NCBI GenBank assembly: GCA_964020085.1
Contig: OZ026606.1
Span: 17,200,806 to 17,264,805 of the forward strand
Direction: 5' to 3'
DNA length: 64,000 bases
From: Micromussa lordhowensis
Lineage: Eukaryota > Cnidaria > Anthozoa > Scleractinia > Lobophylliidae
The notes below the pieces were generated by a model that was given only the letters and a program-made list of their open reading frames with translations, had not been told where the DNA came from and searched no databases. The position numbers and the translations under genes were made by a program. Shown piece by piece: positions 1 to 40,400 of the stretch (the stretch's first letter is position 1; every line of letters starts with the position of its first letter).

Positions 1-1967
1 TTGGATCAGCATGTATGCCCTGTTCGTCAATGATGGTGCCTAGGAATTTCACAGAGGTCTTGAAAAACTGGCATTTCTCAATGTTGAGGGTTATGCCAGC
101 CTCTTGTAGACAATGCAGTGTAGCTCTAAGTCGTCTGTTGTGTTCTTCTTGGTCAGCTCCATGAACGAGAATGTCATTCATTTGGCATATTACTCCATCA
201 ACATCTTTAAGGATTTCAGACATTGTACGCTGAAAGATCTCTGGGGCAGAACTTATGCCAAAAGGAAGGCGATTAAAACAATATCGGCCAAATGGAGTTA
301 CAAAGGTAGTCAGCAGTTTTGACTCTTCGTCGAGGGGGAGCTGCCAGAATCCGCTATTAGCATCGAGTTTGGTGAAATAGTGACTTTTTCCCAGCTTGGC
401 AAGGCTCTCGTCGACTGACAGCATCGAATGGATTTCTCGCTGGACTGCCTTGTTTAACTGAGTTAGATCTACACAGAGTCTGACATTACCATTTGGTTTG
501 GGAACTGGGACAAGGACCAGAGCACCAGGCAGTTGGTACAGTTACTGGTGAGATGACTCCCTCTTGAAGCATGGAGTCTAATTCTTGCTTAACCTTAGCC
601 AATAGTGGATGGGGGATTTTCCTTGGTGTATAAGTGCAATAGGGCTTTGCGTCAGGCTGCAGCGTTATGTGCACTTCAGTCTTCACCTTTCCAAGGCCAG
701 TGAATAGTGAGGGGAATTCAGTTTTGAAATCAACATGTTGTGTAGTGACATCACCAATTTCTTCATCGGTGCGGGTGATTAGCCCAAGTGCAACACAGGC
801 GTTTCTGCTTAGGAGTGGACAAGTCTGGTCTGGTATGACATACACTGGTTTGGTGACTTTTCTCTTGCGGTATGAGAGGTTGGCTAGAAACATGCCAATG
901 ACTGGAATTTTAATATTTCCGGGACCTCGCAAGGTTTGTTTCGGTTTGACTAACTTTTGATCTTTTAGCCACGAGGTATGCGCACCCATGACAGTGACTG
1001 CAGCACCAGTATCCAGCTTAAAACGAGTATTTCGGCCATTAACCCCGAGTTGGGCAGTCCAACCACCCCCTGTGGTTTGAACTTCTCCAAGAAATAGAAC
1101 CTCATCCCCCTCTTCCTGCTCTTCACCTTCTGCCAGTTCACATATTTTCTTTGTTGGCGATGCAGGGCTGCGACAAACAGTTTGAAAGTGTCCCCTTTTT
1201 TTGCATTTCTTACAGGTAGCATCTTTAGCAGGACATACTTGGCGGTGGTGTCTTTCACGGCCACACCATCCACAACTTGAGGTAGGTTTGGAACTTTCTT
1301 TGTTGGGTGTTTTTTTATTTCCTGACTTTCCTGGGTCAACAAATTCAACCTGAGCTGGTTTGCTGTCCCCACGGACGAGATCACGGTTTTGTGCCCTAGA
1401 TTCTGCCTGACGACTCATTTGAACGGCTTGTGCTAGTGTAAGAGTTCCTTTTGACTGAAGTCGATCCGAAAGTGTATCATCGAGTACCCCCACTACAATT
1501 CGGTCTCGAATTAGGTCATCTTTTAATGTACCGTAGTCACAATTATCTGCTAATCTGTACAGATCCTGGATGAATGCGTCGACAGATTCTCCCGGTTTTT
1601 GCGACCTTTTGTTAAAACGCGCTCTCTCCACGATTATGTTTCGCCGTTCAGCAAAATAGTAGTTTAATGATTTTTTAATCTCCTCGTAGGAGACAGTTCC
1701 TTCGTCTAATCGAAGCGTTTGGAGAATATCGTTGGCACTATCACCCATTGCATAAAGGAGAGTACTGACCTGTTCGGTTTGCGGTTTACTGTTTAGCCCT
1801 GACGCTACTCTGTACCGGTCGAATTGGCGAAACCACTTTGGCCATGCATCTGCTGCTTGTGGACTGTTTGCCTCTTCGAACTTTCCGGGGAGAGGAATTT
1901 GTGTGGTCGTGTGGGCCTGATTAACCGTCTCCGTGGCTGATGTGTTTTGTCCTTTGCCACCTGGCAT
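1..1967 (-). pseudogene. Gypsy-type LTR retrotransposon gag-pol, 5' half, frameshifted
   Basis: Reading the minus strand from the ATG at 1967, one frame runs to 486. It encodes a gag-like segment followed by zinc-knuckle cysteines (CGWCGRERHHRQVC, then CKKCKKRGHFQTVC) and a retropepsin-type aspartic protease motif (LDTGAAVTVMG). It ends at the start of a reverse transcriptase, whose 'EGVISPV.VPTAWC' segment is typical of Ty3/Gypsy RT. A frameshift near 510-520 breaks the frame; RT continues in another frame to the window edge (VRLCVDLTQLNKAV, then FGRYCFNRLPFGISSAPEIF). The YxDD active-site box reads QMND (codons 184-173), so Tyr and the first catalytic Asp are lost. RNase H and integrase must lie left of base 1, if present. 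I conclude it is a dead copy. Confidence 0.9.
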
Positions 1968-1992
1968 TCTTTAACGCGGATTGTTTCCAAAA

Positions 1993-2005
1993 TCCGCTGC
2001 CACCA
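1993..2005 (-). other. Primer binding site of the Gypsy element
   Basis: On the minus strand TGGTGGCAGCGGA follows directly after the LTR end ...TTACA. A TGG-initial stretch abutting the 5' LTR is the expected tRNA-complementary primer site of LTR retrotransposons. The tRNA species was not assigned. Confidence 0.6.
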
Positions 2006-2123
2006 TGTAATATTAAGATTTATTCCGTGCACAACTCCAGATTACACACACAAGATGGCAGGTCTCTTTAAGCACATGGCCCCCAGCATGCAACGGGGTC
2101 TTTCTAGAACAACTTATCCTACA
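2006..2123 (-). repeat. Putative 5' LTR of the Gypsy element
   Basis: Read on the minus strand this 118-bp block begins TGTAGGATAAG and ends AATATTACA (TG...CA ends). It has an AATAAA polyadenylation-like signal close to its 3' end and abuts the primer site. The partner LTR is outside the window, so the outer boundary is inferred from the TG dinucleotide only. Confidence 0.5.
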
Positions 2124-2155
2124 ATAACAACCCAATATTTTTTTATTTCTGCATG

Positions 2156-2190
2156 AAGTATAATAATAATAATAATAATATTATTATTTG
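2156..2190. repeat. ATA/TAA microsatellite
   Basis: A short run of TAA/ATA triplets just outside the inferred LTR. Confidence 0.8.
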
Positions 2191-2765
2191 TCATTTTCCT
2201 CATTTCAATCAGTTCTCGGGGGCAGGTCAAGTTTTAACATGAATTTGACTTGACCAACATATAGACCAACTGAAAATGTCAATCCACTTGTTGATCAAGT
2301 GGCAGTTGACAGTGTCAATGGACACTGCCAGTGGGTCCCTAAAGTACACATCATCCAATATCATACCCAACCCACCACCCAAGTGACGCTATTTTGCTGG
2401 CATCAGAAAACATTCATAACCTGAGCATCTTCCATGCCACCTGGCCGTAACTGTATCAAGTCCTTGCTTCTACATCTTTCCAGGAAATTCCTATGTGTTA
2501 CAAGGGGAAAGGAGGGGCTGACAACAGCTTGGGTCTACGGACCTGCAGCAGACTACAGACTCTGTAACTTATGCTACCTTGGAGAGGGGCGCAGGGAAAT
2601 TCTTTAATGTTAACCCGAAGAGCAATACCATACAAGCTAAATCTCAAGTACTTGTTTATAGACTAAGCTTTGTAAGAACAATAAGACTTAAGTTCAAACC
2701 AAAAGTTTAAACCAAAAGCATATAAGCTTACATGTAAGCTAATTCCTTCTAAGCTCGACACCTAC
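2191..2765. other. No gene seen (intron or flank)
   Basis: I see no coding signal here. 2230-2340 holds degenerate GTCAA/TTGAC words like the interiors of the MITEs further right. The stretch follows the splice donor of the ankyrin-like exon and would be intron if that gene continues leftward. Confidence 0.4.
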
Positions 2766-3036
2766 CATTCTTGATCATCCATTCCATAGCTCTGCATTTC
2801 CCCAGCACTCCCGCCCAGTGTAGAAGAGGAAACCGATAATTCTTAACAGGATCTGGGATTTCATCTTCCCGCTTCCAGCCTTTCTTCAGGAAGCACTTCA
2901 CCGTCTCTTCGAACTCGGCCATGTTCCCGCGCTTGTCTCTCATGTCCGAGCAACCTAAAACGGCAATGAGCAGATCATGGTGCTTTGGGCAGTTCTTTCT
3001 CCTGTCGCAGAACGGCGTGCACGTTTTCCGGGCCAT
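2766..3036 (-). CDS. Ankyrin-like protein, first coding exon
   Basis: The minus-strand ATG at 3036 (CAAGATGGC context) opens 90 codons starting MARKTCTPFCDRRKNC. The exon closes at a consensus donor, AATG|GTAGGT, with exon end 2766 and phase 1. The C-terminal part (FPLLHWAGVLGKCRAMEWMI) has the LLHWA..LG...A.EWLI pattern of an ankyrin helix pair. The N-terminal part has a CxxxC...C cluster. Translation could start slightly upstream at a non-ATG codon but ATG is preferred. Downstream exons would lie to the left, where a retrotransposon occupies 1-2123, and none was found. It may be a genuine gene whose other exons are outside the window, or an isolated duplicate exon. I do not recognise the family. 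Confidence 0.6.
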
Positions 3037-5534
3037 CTTGTACAATGAAATTCAACTTTTGACAACACTAGAAAACGGTCTTCAGCCTGTAAAAGAGAAT
3101 GCCCACCATCAAAAGCCGCTGCTTTGTCGTGCTTGGTAACCGCGCCTGGACGCCAAGCTTCGTCGTCAAAACTTTTTTCACTGATTGCTTATCCGCTTCA
3201 ACTCGCCAAGTTTTTTCCTGTTTTGCTACTGTTTATTCGCTTTCGTTTATCCGTTTGCCAGCTAAGAGTTTTTTCTGTTTCTCTGCTGGTTTCTGCACCA
3301 TTGTACTGCGTTCGTTCGATAGTAAATCCCCGGGCAAATATGTATATATTTTCGCGCCAAAATTGTCTGGCGCAAGTAGGAGGGTGCATTACAGTGGGAC
3401 TACGCGAGAATGGAACGACATTTTCCGATCAAACCGGGCCAACCCGGAGGGGAGGGGTTTCTTCATTGGGATCATTTTATCATTTCATTATTTCTGAGGG
3501 GGGTTTGAAGAGAGTCGGCTTTTTCATGGGATAATTCGTTTCTAGGAATTGCGAGGACTATTAAAAGAAATTGGCTCCTATGTGACTTTGATACCCTAAA
3601 ACCCCCTGGTCAGTCAGTAAACCGATGAACTCGGGTGAACAGCTTATACGCGCTTGTTTTTGTTGTCATAGTGCATGCATGTTGAGAAATATTTGGATAT
3701 TTTTGTTTTGATTTTTTTTAAAAATTGAATATCACGGCAGAAATATATGTTCTGACCTCTTTCATAATTTCTACTTTGTGGCATTGCTAGTATTTCTAGT
3801 CAAACATTTTCAGTGAGGTTCCAATTCTCAAAATACAACATTTTGGTGGCATGCCCCATTGCCCGGGGGAGGTACGTCGGTTAATTTTTGCTGAATGTGC
3901 CGCTGGCCTCTCAGAGCCCCTACCCCATTATAGTCTATTGTGAGGCCAATTATAGACTCTATCTTTGTCAGGTTTGGGCAAGTATGTAATTTCCGCGATC
4001 CAGACACTTTCTGTTTATGTATGTACCTTATATTGAACAAAGAACACTTTACTTTTCACCTACAGTACAAACATTATGGTACATTTGCTAACCTTAAAAT
4101 ATGAAGAACTGTCATACCCCAAAAATCAGGAAATGTGCGACCTTATTCTAGTAACTCTATTGAAAATGCGACCCCATGATAGTCAATCCAGTCGTAAAAA
4201 TGCGACCCCATCTAGCTGCACAACACTGTTAGCCTCTTATAAGAAACCCCTCCCCCCCCCCCCCCCACCGGCCCATCGATCCTGCAATCTCAAGGTACCA
4301 GCCACCCCCTTTAAAAATCCTGGATCTGCTCCTGTTATGACATTCAACCAGGAGGTAACTCAGGCCCCCTAGCTAGTCGAATTATCAGTCACCCCCATAA
4401 ACAATCTGTAAACTCATTAACACAAATTACTGGCTGAAGGCTCACATGTGTTATCCAGCCAGAGTTTAAGTGTTTACAAACTAAGCTACCATATTTCTTT
4501 CAATTGGTGCCCCTGGCAAGTATTTCAAGTATTTCAAATGTCCCAACGACAATTTCAAATGTCCCAAAGACAAACTTCAATAAACTGGGGGGGGGGGGGG
4601 ATGTGACATTATAACAGGCCGACTTGGCCCAGAATGCAAGAAATCCCATTTCTGGGGACCTCAGTTTGAAATATTTACTAGGGAAAGAATCTCCCAGACC
4701 CCCCTACAGGGGACCTACCCTACAGGGGACTGCCACTGCAGTCCATATCTCAAATCCCCTTCTCTAAAATCTTGTATCTGCCCCAGAATTAACTATAGCA
4801 CAGTTCTCATCAAACAATTGCTATATACACAACAAGACAATGTTACATGAACTTTTGTCATTATTTTTATTTCCAAACTCAACAAAAATATAGTGATTGA
4901 AATAACTTAAGTGGCTCAAAAGGATCACAATAGAAATCCAGTGTATTAAGTATGAAAGTCATGGCTTTCATTTCTGCACCCAAATCACAATCTTACATAA
5001 TCATTTTCAGCCACTGTGGGTTAGTGTGCGAAATGTAGACATGGAGTATTACTGTGAAACTCAGAAAACCATGAACACTTTGATTTGATTATGACATGTC
5101 AGTTGTGTACTGACTAATCACAATGAAGTTCAGGACACGGAAGCAAACCTCAAAACCTCAACTAATTGCTGTTGCAGTTTAATTTTCTCACACTTAATAA
5201 TAATTATTGCCCTTTTCCTTGCAACACAATAACATTCATAAACATTTCTGGTGTTCACAGTTCTCTGAAAATATTCGTAGTGAGGTTCTTGACACAATTT
5301 GCCTAATTACATGTAAATGTGAATCACTGATATACAAGTCTCAAAAGTGATAAAAATATAATGCATCTATTGCATATCTTGACTGGTAGCCAGCAGTGAA
5401 GGGAATTTTTAATTAAGAATGTATTTATACAACTAATATATCTTTTAGGCACAACCTTCTAAATATGAAAAGGAAAACCAAGATCCCGACAAAAAGAGCA
5501 GAGGTCCCTCATTTTGATTACCAGTACTGTTTCT
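3037..5534. other. Intergenic, no gene seen
   Basis: The upstream flank of the ankyrin-like exon (3037-3440) is relatively GC-rich with scattered CpG and may hold its promoter, but I see no defined motif. The remainder is AT-rich with a poly-C run (4250-4266) and a poly-G run (4587-4600). No conserved coding stretch was recognised. Confidence 0.4.
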
Positions 5535-5890
5535 GGATCATGTGTACTAAAGGCATCCATGGTCGAGTGTCAGTCAATACCCTTGATTGATACTCCATCG
5601 ACACCTCTGCTGACGCTCCATTGACATCTCGCTCTAGAGTAGACTAATGTTCTATTGTTTCATGTGAGTCAGTTGACACTTTGTCAACTATCACTCGACT
5701 GTTGATCAAGTCTTGATCAAGTGTCGACCAAGTGTCGACCAAGTATCCATCAGGATGTCCATGAAGTCTCGATCAAGTGTCGATCAAGCATCAATCAGGA
5801 TGTCCATCGAGTATCGATCGAGATGTCAATCAAGGTTATCAATCAAGAGTATCAACACTTGACCGCGGAGGCCTTTAGTACACACGATCC
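5535..5890. mobile_element. MITE with degenerate GTCGATCAAG interior
   Basis: The ends form an inverted repeat: GGATCATGTGTACTAAAGGC at the left, and the right end read on the minus strand is GGATCGTGTGTACTAAAGGC. The similarity extends about 50 bp inward. The interior is a run of imperfect TCGATCAAGTGTCGA-like words in both orientations. No coding capacity. Confidence 0.7.
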
Positions 5891-5982
5891 CTGTTTTCCT
5901 TTAAGTCTAGGTATAAAGGGTCTATAAATTTAACCACTGCACTTCTGTGTGGTATCCAAAATGCTATTGACTAATCAGAGGG

Positions 5983-6131
5983 TTGTCCAATACTCCGACA
6001 AATTTATGCACACCATTGTATTGTATTATATCCACATAACAATAGATTAACAATACAATACAATTGAGAACGATGCAATACAATAGAATACAATACAATG
6101 GTGTGCATAAATTTGTCGGAGTATTGGACAA
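5983..6131. mobile_element. Short MITE with ~45-bp perfect arms
   Basis: Left arm TTGTCCAATACTCCGACAAA... is mirrored exactly by ...TTTGTCGGAGTATTGGACAA, about 45 bp per arm, around an AT-rich CAATA-repeat centre. GACTAATCA occurs on both sides (5969-5977 and 6135-6143) and may be a target duplication, though a few bases separate it from the arms. Confidence 0.75.
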
Positions 6132-7525
6132 GTATGACTAATCAACATGCTATGATTTGTCAACCTAATTTGTGGCCCCAACTTCTAAAGGAAATATATG
6201 TGTAGAAAAAAGGGTACACAGGACAAATTTATGTGGCAAATCAGTTTCATTCAGTTTTCCCAGCTAGAGACAGCTACCAGTACTCTCCCACTTTTTCTTT
6301 CGAATAGGGCGGCTGAGACACAGGTTACCCAAGCTGGTCCTAGATAATCAAAACCTTAAATACTCATACGAGTTGCACTATTTGCCATAGTTTGTTTTCT
6401 GGAATAATTTACTGATAAATACTTGCAAAACCTTTCTTTTAAGGCTGATACTGGGTTATGGCAAAAAGGTACTTTATGGATACTCAATTTATACAGAGGG
6501 CTTGATGTTATGGCCACACTATAGCTTCAATGTTTGTTCAATTACTACAATTTCTCTTAGATTAAGAAGACACTTAAGAAAACACTTAAGAAAACACAGA
6601 CCTTGCTGATACAGACACTTTCTGTCCCCTTTATGACGTCCCTACAAACAGGGCTCAAATATAAATAATTTACATCTGCAAGCAACAAAAACATTCTTTC
6701 TGTTAAGTGAATTCAGCCTCTCTGAATGACCACTTCCCCAAAGGTGACCAAATTTACCTGATCCAGCTGAAAACTAATTTCTCAGAAAATAATTTCTAAG
6801 AGAGTACTTACAAGTTGTAATTGGGACTGTTGTGATGATATAATAGTGGTTGTGTCATGCCATAACAGCTTTAATGTTTATCATTCTGAGCCTAGCATAT
6901 AACTGTGACAATATGCTGAGTGTACCAGAGTTAAATGACACACATTTTAAAGCATGGATCAATTAGTTTACAACATTGCAACTGAAATGTGTGATAATAC
7001 CCTGGCAAAATATGACAGCATGTAAGTATGCATTGCTATCATGTTTGCCTCTGTCTTCTACTAGCTATGTTATACCTAATCTCAATGTAGTGTACAATAG
7101 ATAAGGCACTAGGTTATGTTACAACAATTCTTATCAAGGGCCTCTATGCATCAGGCAAATTTTTGTTCATTTTGCAAAACAATCTGTCATCCATTCCATG
7201 ATACAAGTGCATACAATGATGGTGATTTTTTTCCTACCAAAATTTGTCAACTCTTACCTTAAAAGGCATCAGCATCCTGCTTCAGAGCGCAACAAAGTTT
7301 TGTTTCTTGAAATCAGACATATGCCATGATAGGAAGGAAAAGCTTGATCTCGCTTTGATCTCTATGATCTTTGACCTTGCCATGTGATTGATTGTGGTCA
7401 ACAAATGTTTACTGTTTTTGAGTGCGCCAACTATTACCACATTGAAAATTAGATTAACAATTTTTGTTGAGATTTTTGTTAGGGCCAAACAAACTTTGTC
7501 AGCCTAGTGCACACAGGCCCAAATT
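6132..7525. other. Intergenic, no gene seen
   Basis: AT-rich sequence without splice-bounded coding segments or clear repeats. Confidence 0.35.
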
Positions 7526-7831
7526 TAGCCTGCGCAGCAAGCATTCCTGTACAAGCCGAATGAAATCGGACCACGCGAAAGAGCTTTTTCGCATTCGGGC
7601 CACACAAAAAATGGGGCGAGAGCAAAAAGGTCGAAGGAGCGGTGTGAGTGCGGGCAAGCATTCTCTTCTTTCCCCACCCCCTCTCCGCTTCTTCCACATT
7701 TTTGCTCTCATCTCACTTCTAGGGCGGCCGAATTGCTCTCGCCACTTTTTTCGCATGGCCCAAATGCGAAAAGCTCCTTCATGCTGTCTGAGTTCATTCA
7801 GCTCATACGGGAACGCTTGCTACGCAGGCTA
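7526..7831. mobile_element. Foldback/MITE-like element, TAGCCTGCG ends
   Basis: Left arm TAGCCTGCGCAGCAAGC... (from 7526) pairs with the right arm, whose complement reads TAGCCTGCGTAGCAAGCGTT. Both arms contain GAATGAA and GAGCTTTTTCGCAT/GAGCTTTTCGCAT. A fragment resembling one arm (GCTCATACGGGAACGCTTGC) recurs at 31397-31416 inside another transposon. Non-coding. Confidence 0.65.
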
Positions 7832-8473
7832 GCCAAAATCCTAAGGTGCAGATTTAAAAGTATGTCACCTTTGAAATGCAGGTAAGTAAATATGACACTT
7901 TATTGTAAAATTGTCATGCCATCACTCCATCACAGTGATATGTACACCAAAAATCCAAAGTATTGACAATGCAGGAGTTTTTAAAAACACAAGAGAGGTG
8001 CATAGAGAAGCATGGAACAACCAAGTGCTTCTCGTATTTGTCAAGTGTTCTGAAAAATTAACAAGTGCTTAACTACACAATGCACAAGGTTAATGTTTCC
8101 TTTTCACAATGTCTCAGAAATTGTGCATGCTCAAACTTGTGATGTAGGCTGAATGCGTTGTAACTCAATATTTAGCATGTGCATGACAGGCGCAAGCTTT
8201 CTTTAGTGAACTCAGACTGACCTGTACTTGCTTTTTACATTTGGAAACAAAATCTGAAAGCAGAATTTGGCTTAAAAAGGCAATGTCTGTATGAACACAC
8301 CACCACTGCACTATAAAGCTTAATGAAGACTGGTTAAAATACTAATGGTGGTTATTCAATTTTCTGTCGCATCACCACACATACAGCTACTGAAAGCAAC
8401 ACAACCATTTTGCTTTTCCATTGTCACAGATGACTTTATCTTCCTCTCCACCTGCTTGAAAGTAGTTGGATAT
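7832..8473 (-). other. Possible 3' UTR of CCDC102A-like gene
   Basis: This follows the CCDC102A-like stop codon. The nearest AATAAA on the minus strand is at 7904-7899, which would give a UTR of about 590 bases. No transcript evidence is available; this is inference. Confidence 0.3.
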
Positions 8474-36943
<28,470 letters not shown>

Positions 36944-37473
36944 ATGGCGGAGAGCGATGAAAAGGACTTTTGCAACCTTCCCGAGGAAATTTGGCTTCAT
37001 ACGATTGGATACCTCGCAGCTATTCAAGATGTTCTTAATTTAGGATGTACGTGTAGAAGACTGTACTATCTGACGAACCAAAATGTATTATGGAGAAGAC
37101 GTTTCAAGGGCGACAGCGGTCATCTTTTACACCTCCCGCAAAGTTCAGCTTATTTTCATCACGTCATAGCCTCGAAGGATGAAAGCGAAAACCTTGATGG
37201 GGAGCAAGGATTCTGGAAGAAGTTGTATCTCAAAGCAAGTCATGCTCTTTCATTTCAGAACAGAAATTTCAATGGGTTTTCCAGCATTGCAGGAGAGAGA
37301 TTATGTGCGGAGTTTGTGGCAAACCCAAGGGCGGCTAGAAATGTCATGATTAGCTTCAACGGGGTTCGATTTGATGATCGCGCTCCGACTAAACAGAGTG
37401 TGGAAATTTGGGTCAAACTGAACAAGAAAAAGCCCGATGGAGTTATTATTGGATGTCAGAGCGAATCAGTAAG
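36944..37473 (+). CDS. F-box/LamG gene exon 1
   Basis: 176 codons plus 2 nt, F-box and the first strands of the LamG-like domain. Two donors are possible: TCA|GTAAGG at 37468 (phase 0) and AAG|GTAATT at 37473 (phase 2). Only the second keeps the frame with exon 2. Confidence 0.82.
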
Positions 37474-40400
37474 GTAATTATTGTCACAACATTAGGGGGT
37501 AGGGTAGGTTTGGTGACATTTTTGAAGTACATATAGCGTATTTACTCGGGTAAGCGTCCGGCGCTTATTTAATTTTTCGCGCCACAAGTGCGGCGCTTAT
37601 TCGAGGGCGGCGCTTATTGAAAATTTACCAGGCAAATTTACTTTTTCTATATTTTTATTCAAAGGTACACTTTCCATCTGTTGATTTTCATATGGACTGA
37701 TACTAATCTATACTTCGCATAGAAAGAATTCTGGAAAGAGAGCTTACCACCCGAGCAGAGAAATACAGTCACTTTGAACTAAAGAACATCACACTTAAGG
37801 AAAATAAATTGCTGTGTTTTTCCTGATTATGCGGAATTCCTCGAATAAGCGTTGCATCAGGGCGCTTATTCGAGGGCGGCACTTATTAACTTTTTTGTCC
37901 CAGATGCGGCGCTTATTCAAGGGCGGCACTTAATCGAGGGCGGCGCTTATTCGAGTAAATGCGGTACACAGGTACTGTACATTGATCTCCACAAAGTTTT
38001 AAAATAACGTTATCATATGGCTAGCTCTGCAAGTGGCCCAGGTGAAACAAATGGTAAAGGTAGGGTAAAGTCTGCATACGAGCCAAGTGGCCAATCAGGC
38101 CGGAGCTTATCCCGGTTTCTGTAGCATGAAGCAACTAGGAGTATTTCTATTCCCCCCTGGATGGAATGGTAGTCCATCACAGGATCACCCCCGGCATTAA
38201 ATTCGCCGGTACCCATTTATACACCTGGGTGGAGAGAGGTACTGTGAGTGTAAAGTGTCTTGCCCAAGAACACAACACAGGTTAAACAAATTTTGTACTG
38301 TAATTTGCTACTAACCATGCAAGAGTTGCAAATCACAGGAACTACCCTCTGTGTCTCACAAGAAAAGAGGTTCTTTTTATGCCGTATCTAACCTACAATC
38401 AGACGGTTGTTTTTTTTTTGGTGAACGGGAGAGGGGGAAAAAAGGATGCCTTATACATTTACTTCATGAGTCGCCTGCGCCCTATCATTGCTTACCTGCC
38501 ATTAACAATGTTATCTTGTGTCATGTTATAAATGTGAGCCAATTAGATTTTACCAGAAATTAAAGCGGCCAGTTGGCAGTACGAAAGCAGTGAGCACAAT
38601 GTACATGTTTACTTTCCAGGCAAGGGAAATAGCAAGTTGAAATGTCTCTGTTTCCATCAAGAAACAAAAACTTCATTGAAAAGAATCTTTTTTAGCAGAA
38701 GTGGTCAAAAGTCTGAACAGTGTAGGAATAAACATTACTACATACCAATTCCAGTGAACTCCCCACAACTACAGGTCATTTGCAGATGTGTGGAAATTTC
38801 AGAATCAATTGATAAATGGCGCTCTTGCTAAATCATATTGGAAGCATGGCTAAAACTTCTTCTTTGAAGTAGACATTCTTCTTGACACATTCCAACTGCT
38901 CTTCCTTTAAGGATTTGTAAATAAAATCTTGAGGAGACAAACCTTTAGCCGCTCAAGATCACACCCTCCAAGCTGAAAACTCGCTATTTACAAGTATGTT
39001 TATCTCCACAGCAGCCAGGCTCCATGTTTGAAATTGCAGTGGAAGTCAGATATCCAATCACATAACCAGTGCTTAAAGACTCTTTTGTATTACGACCAAT
39101 CAGAAAGAAGTCCAGATTCTGGACTACCGGCAGATGACTCCTGAAGTAATTGTATCTGACATTCTTTTCTCCCTCCCCCCGCTGTGACAAAAGACCACCT
39201 GATCCCAGGTTATTCCGTATCAAAACCCATTATTATATAAATTGACCAAGCCCCTAAATCTAAATCTATTCTGTACAGAAACTCCCAAATGGGATATATG
39301 CGTACAGGGACACAGTCAGCAGTTTCTTCATCGCAATTGCAGATGAAGTGACTTTTACACATAATTACGTCATTAATGTCTAGGTCCTATATAGGTAAAG
39401 GTAAAGTCTGCATACGAGCCTAGTGGCTCATCAGGCCGGAGCTTATCCCGGTTTCAGTAGCATGAAGCGATTAGGAGTATCTCTACTCTCCCCTGGATGG
39501 GATGCTAGTCCATCGCAGGGTTACCCCCAGCATCAAATTTGCCGGTACCCATTTATTTATACACCTGGGTGGAGAGAGGAACTGTGAGAGTAAAGTGTCT
39601 TGCCCAAGAACACAACACAATGTCCCCGGCCAGGGCTCAAACCCGGAGCACTCGCTCCGGAGTCGAGTGCTCTAACCATGAGGCCACCGCGCCTCCACAG
39701 GTCCTATATAAGAGAGGCTTTAAAGCATTAAGCAGAGATAGCATTCTGAATATCTGACCGAATACCCCCAGGGGGTTATGGCTAAAAGAGGAGTGAAAAG
39801 TGAAGCATTCTGAATATACTGGGGTAGATATGGTTCCACTCTGGGATGGTATGTAGGAAAGAAGGTGATCTATAAGTCCTATAACATTTCTTGTGTGTCT
39901 GGACATTTCTATATTGTGGTACTAACCCGTAGATTGTCTAGCAGCGAGGTCATGTTTGACTAAGACCTTGTGATTATAATGAATGACCGCATCTTGGTCC
40001 ATAAACAGACTGATTAAGAATTTGGCCAAATTGATCAAGTTATCTTGACCTTAAGTTGGTCAATGAATGTGACTTTGCTTTTACCTTCTTGTTTTCCTGG
40101 TCAGTTCAAACAGGTGGCCTCACTATCACTGGCAGATTCTTCATGTAGGACCTGATGGCTGCATCAGAGGCTCCCTGGAGCCTTACAAGTTCATGAAAGG
40201 ACCTTGCATCAATGATGGACAATGGCACCACATTGCATTAACGGCATCTTCTGACTGGCAATGCATGTTTGTTGATGGACGGGTTGTTTGTTCAATAAAC
40301 TTTGGAATTGGACATGAACTTCACAGGTTTGACCCTTCAAGTGAAATATGATTGAATATAAAAGAAATTCCATACTGGTGACCTCCACACACTACTTGTT

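Noticed and set aside
2006..2123. CpG-type promoter of a host gene
   Set aside because: TG...CA ends, primer site and polyA signal fit an LTR better.
3099..3534. Two overlapping plus-strand frames of ~130 codons
   Set aside because: Phe/Ser-rich, unlike any family, overlapping each other; no splice or conservation evidence.
37464..37470. Alternative donor TCA|GTAAGG for F-box exon 1
   Set aside because: It would end in phase 0, which puts exon 2 out of frame; the AAG|GTAATT donor keeps WPHYHWQILHVG in frame.
39620..39700. tRNA-like sequence on the minus strand
   Set aside because: It is the 5' head of the full-length SINE, not a free gene.
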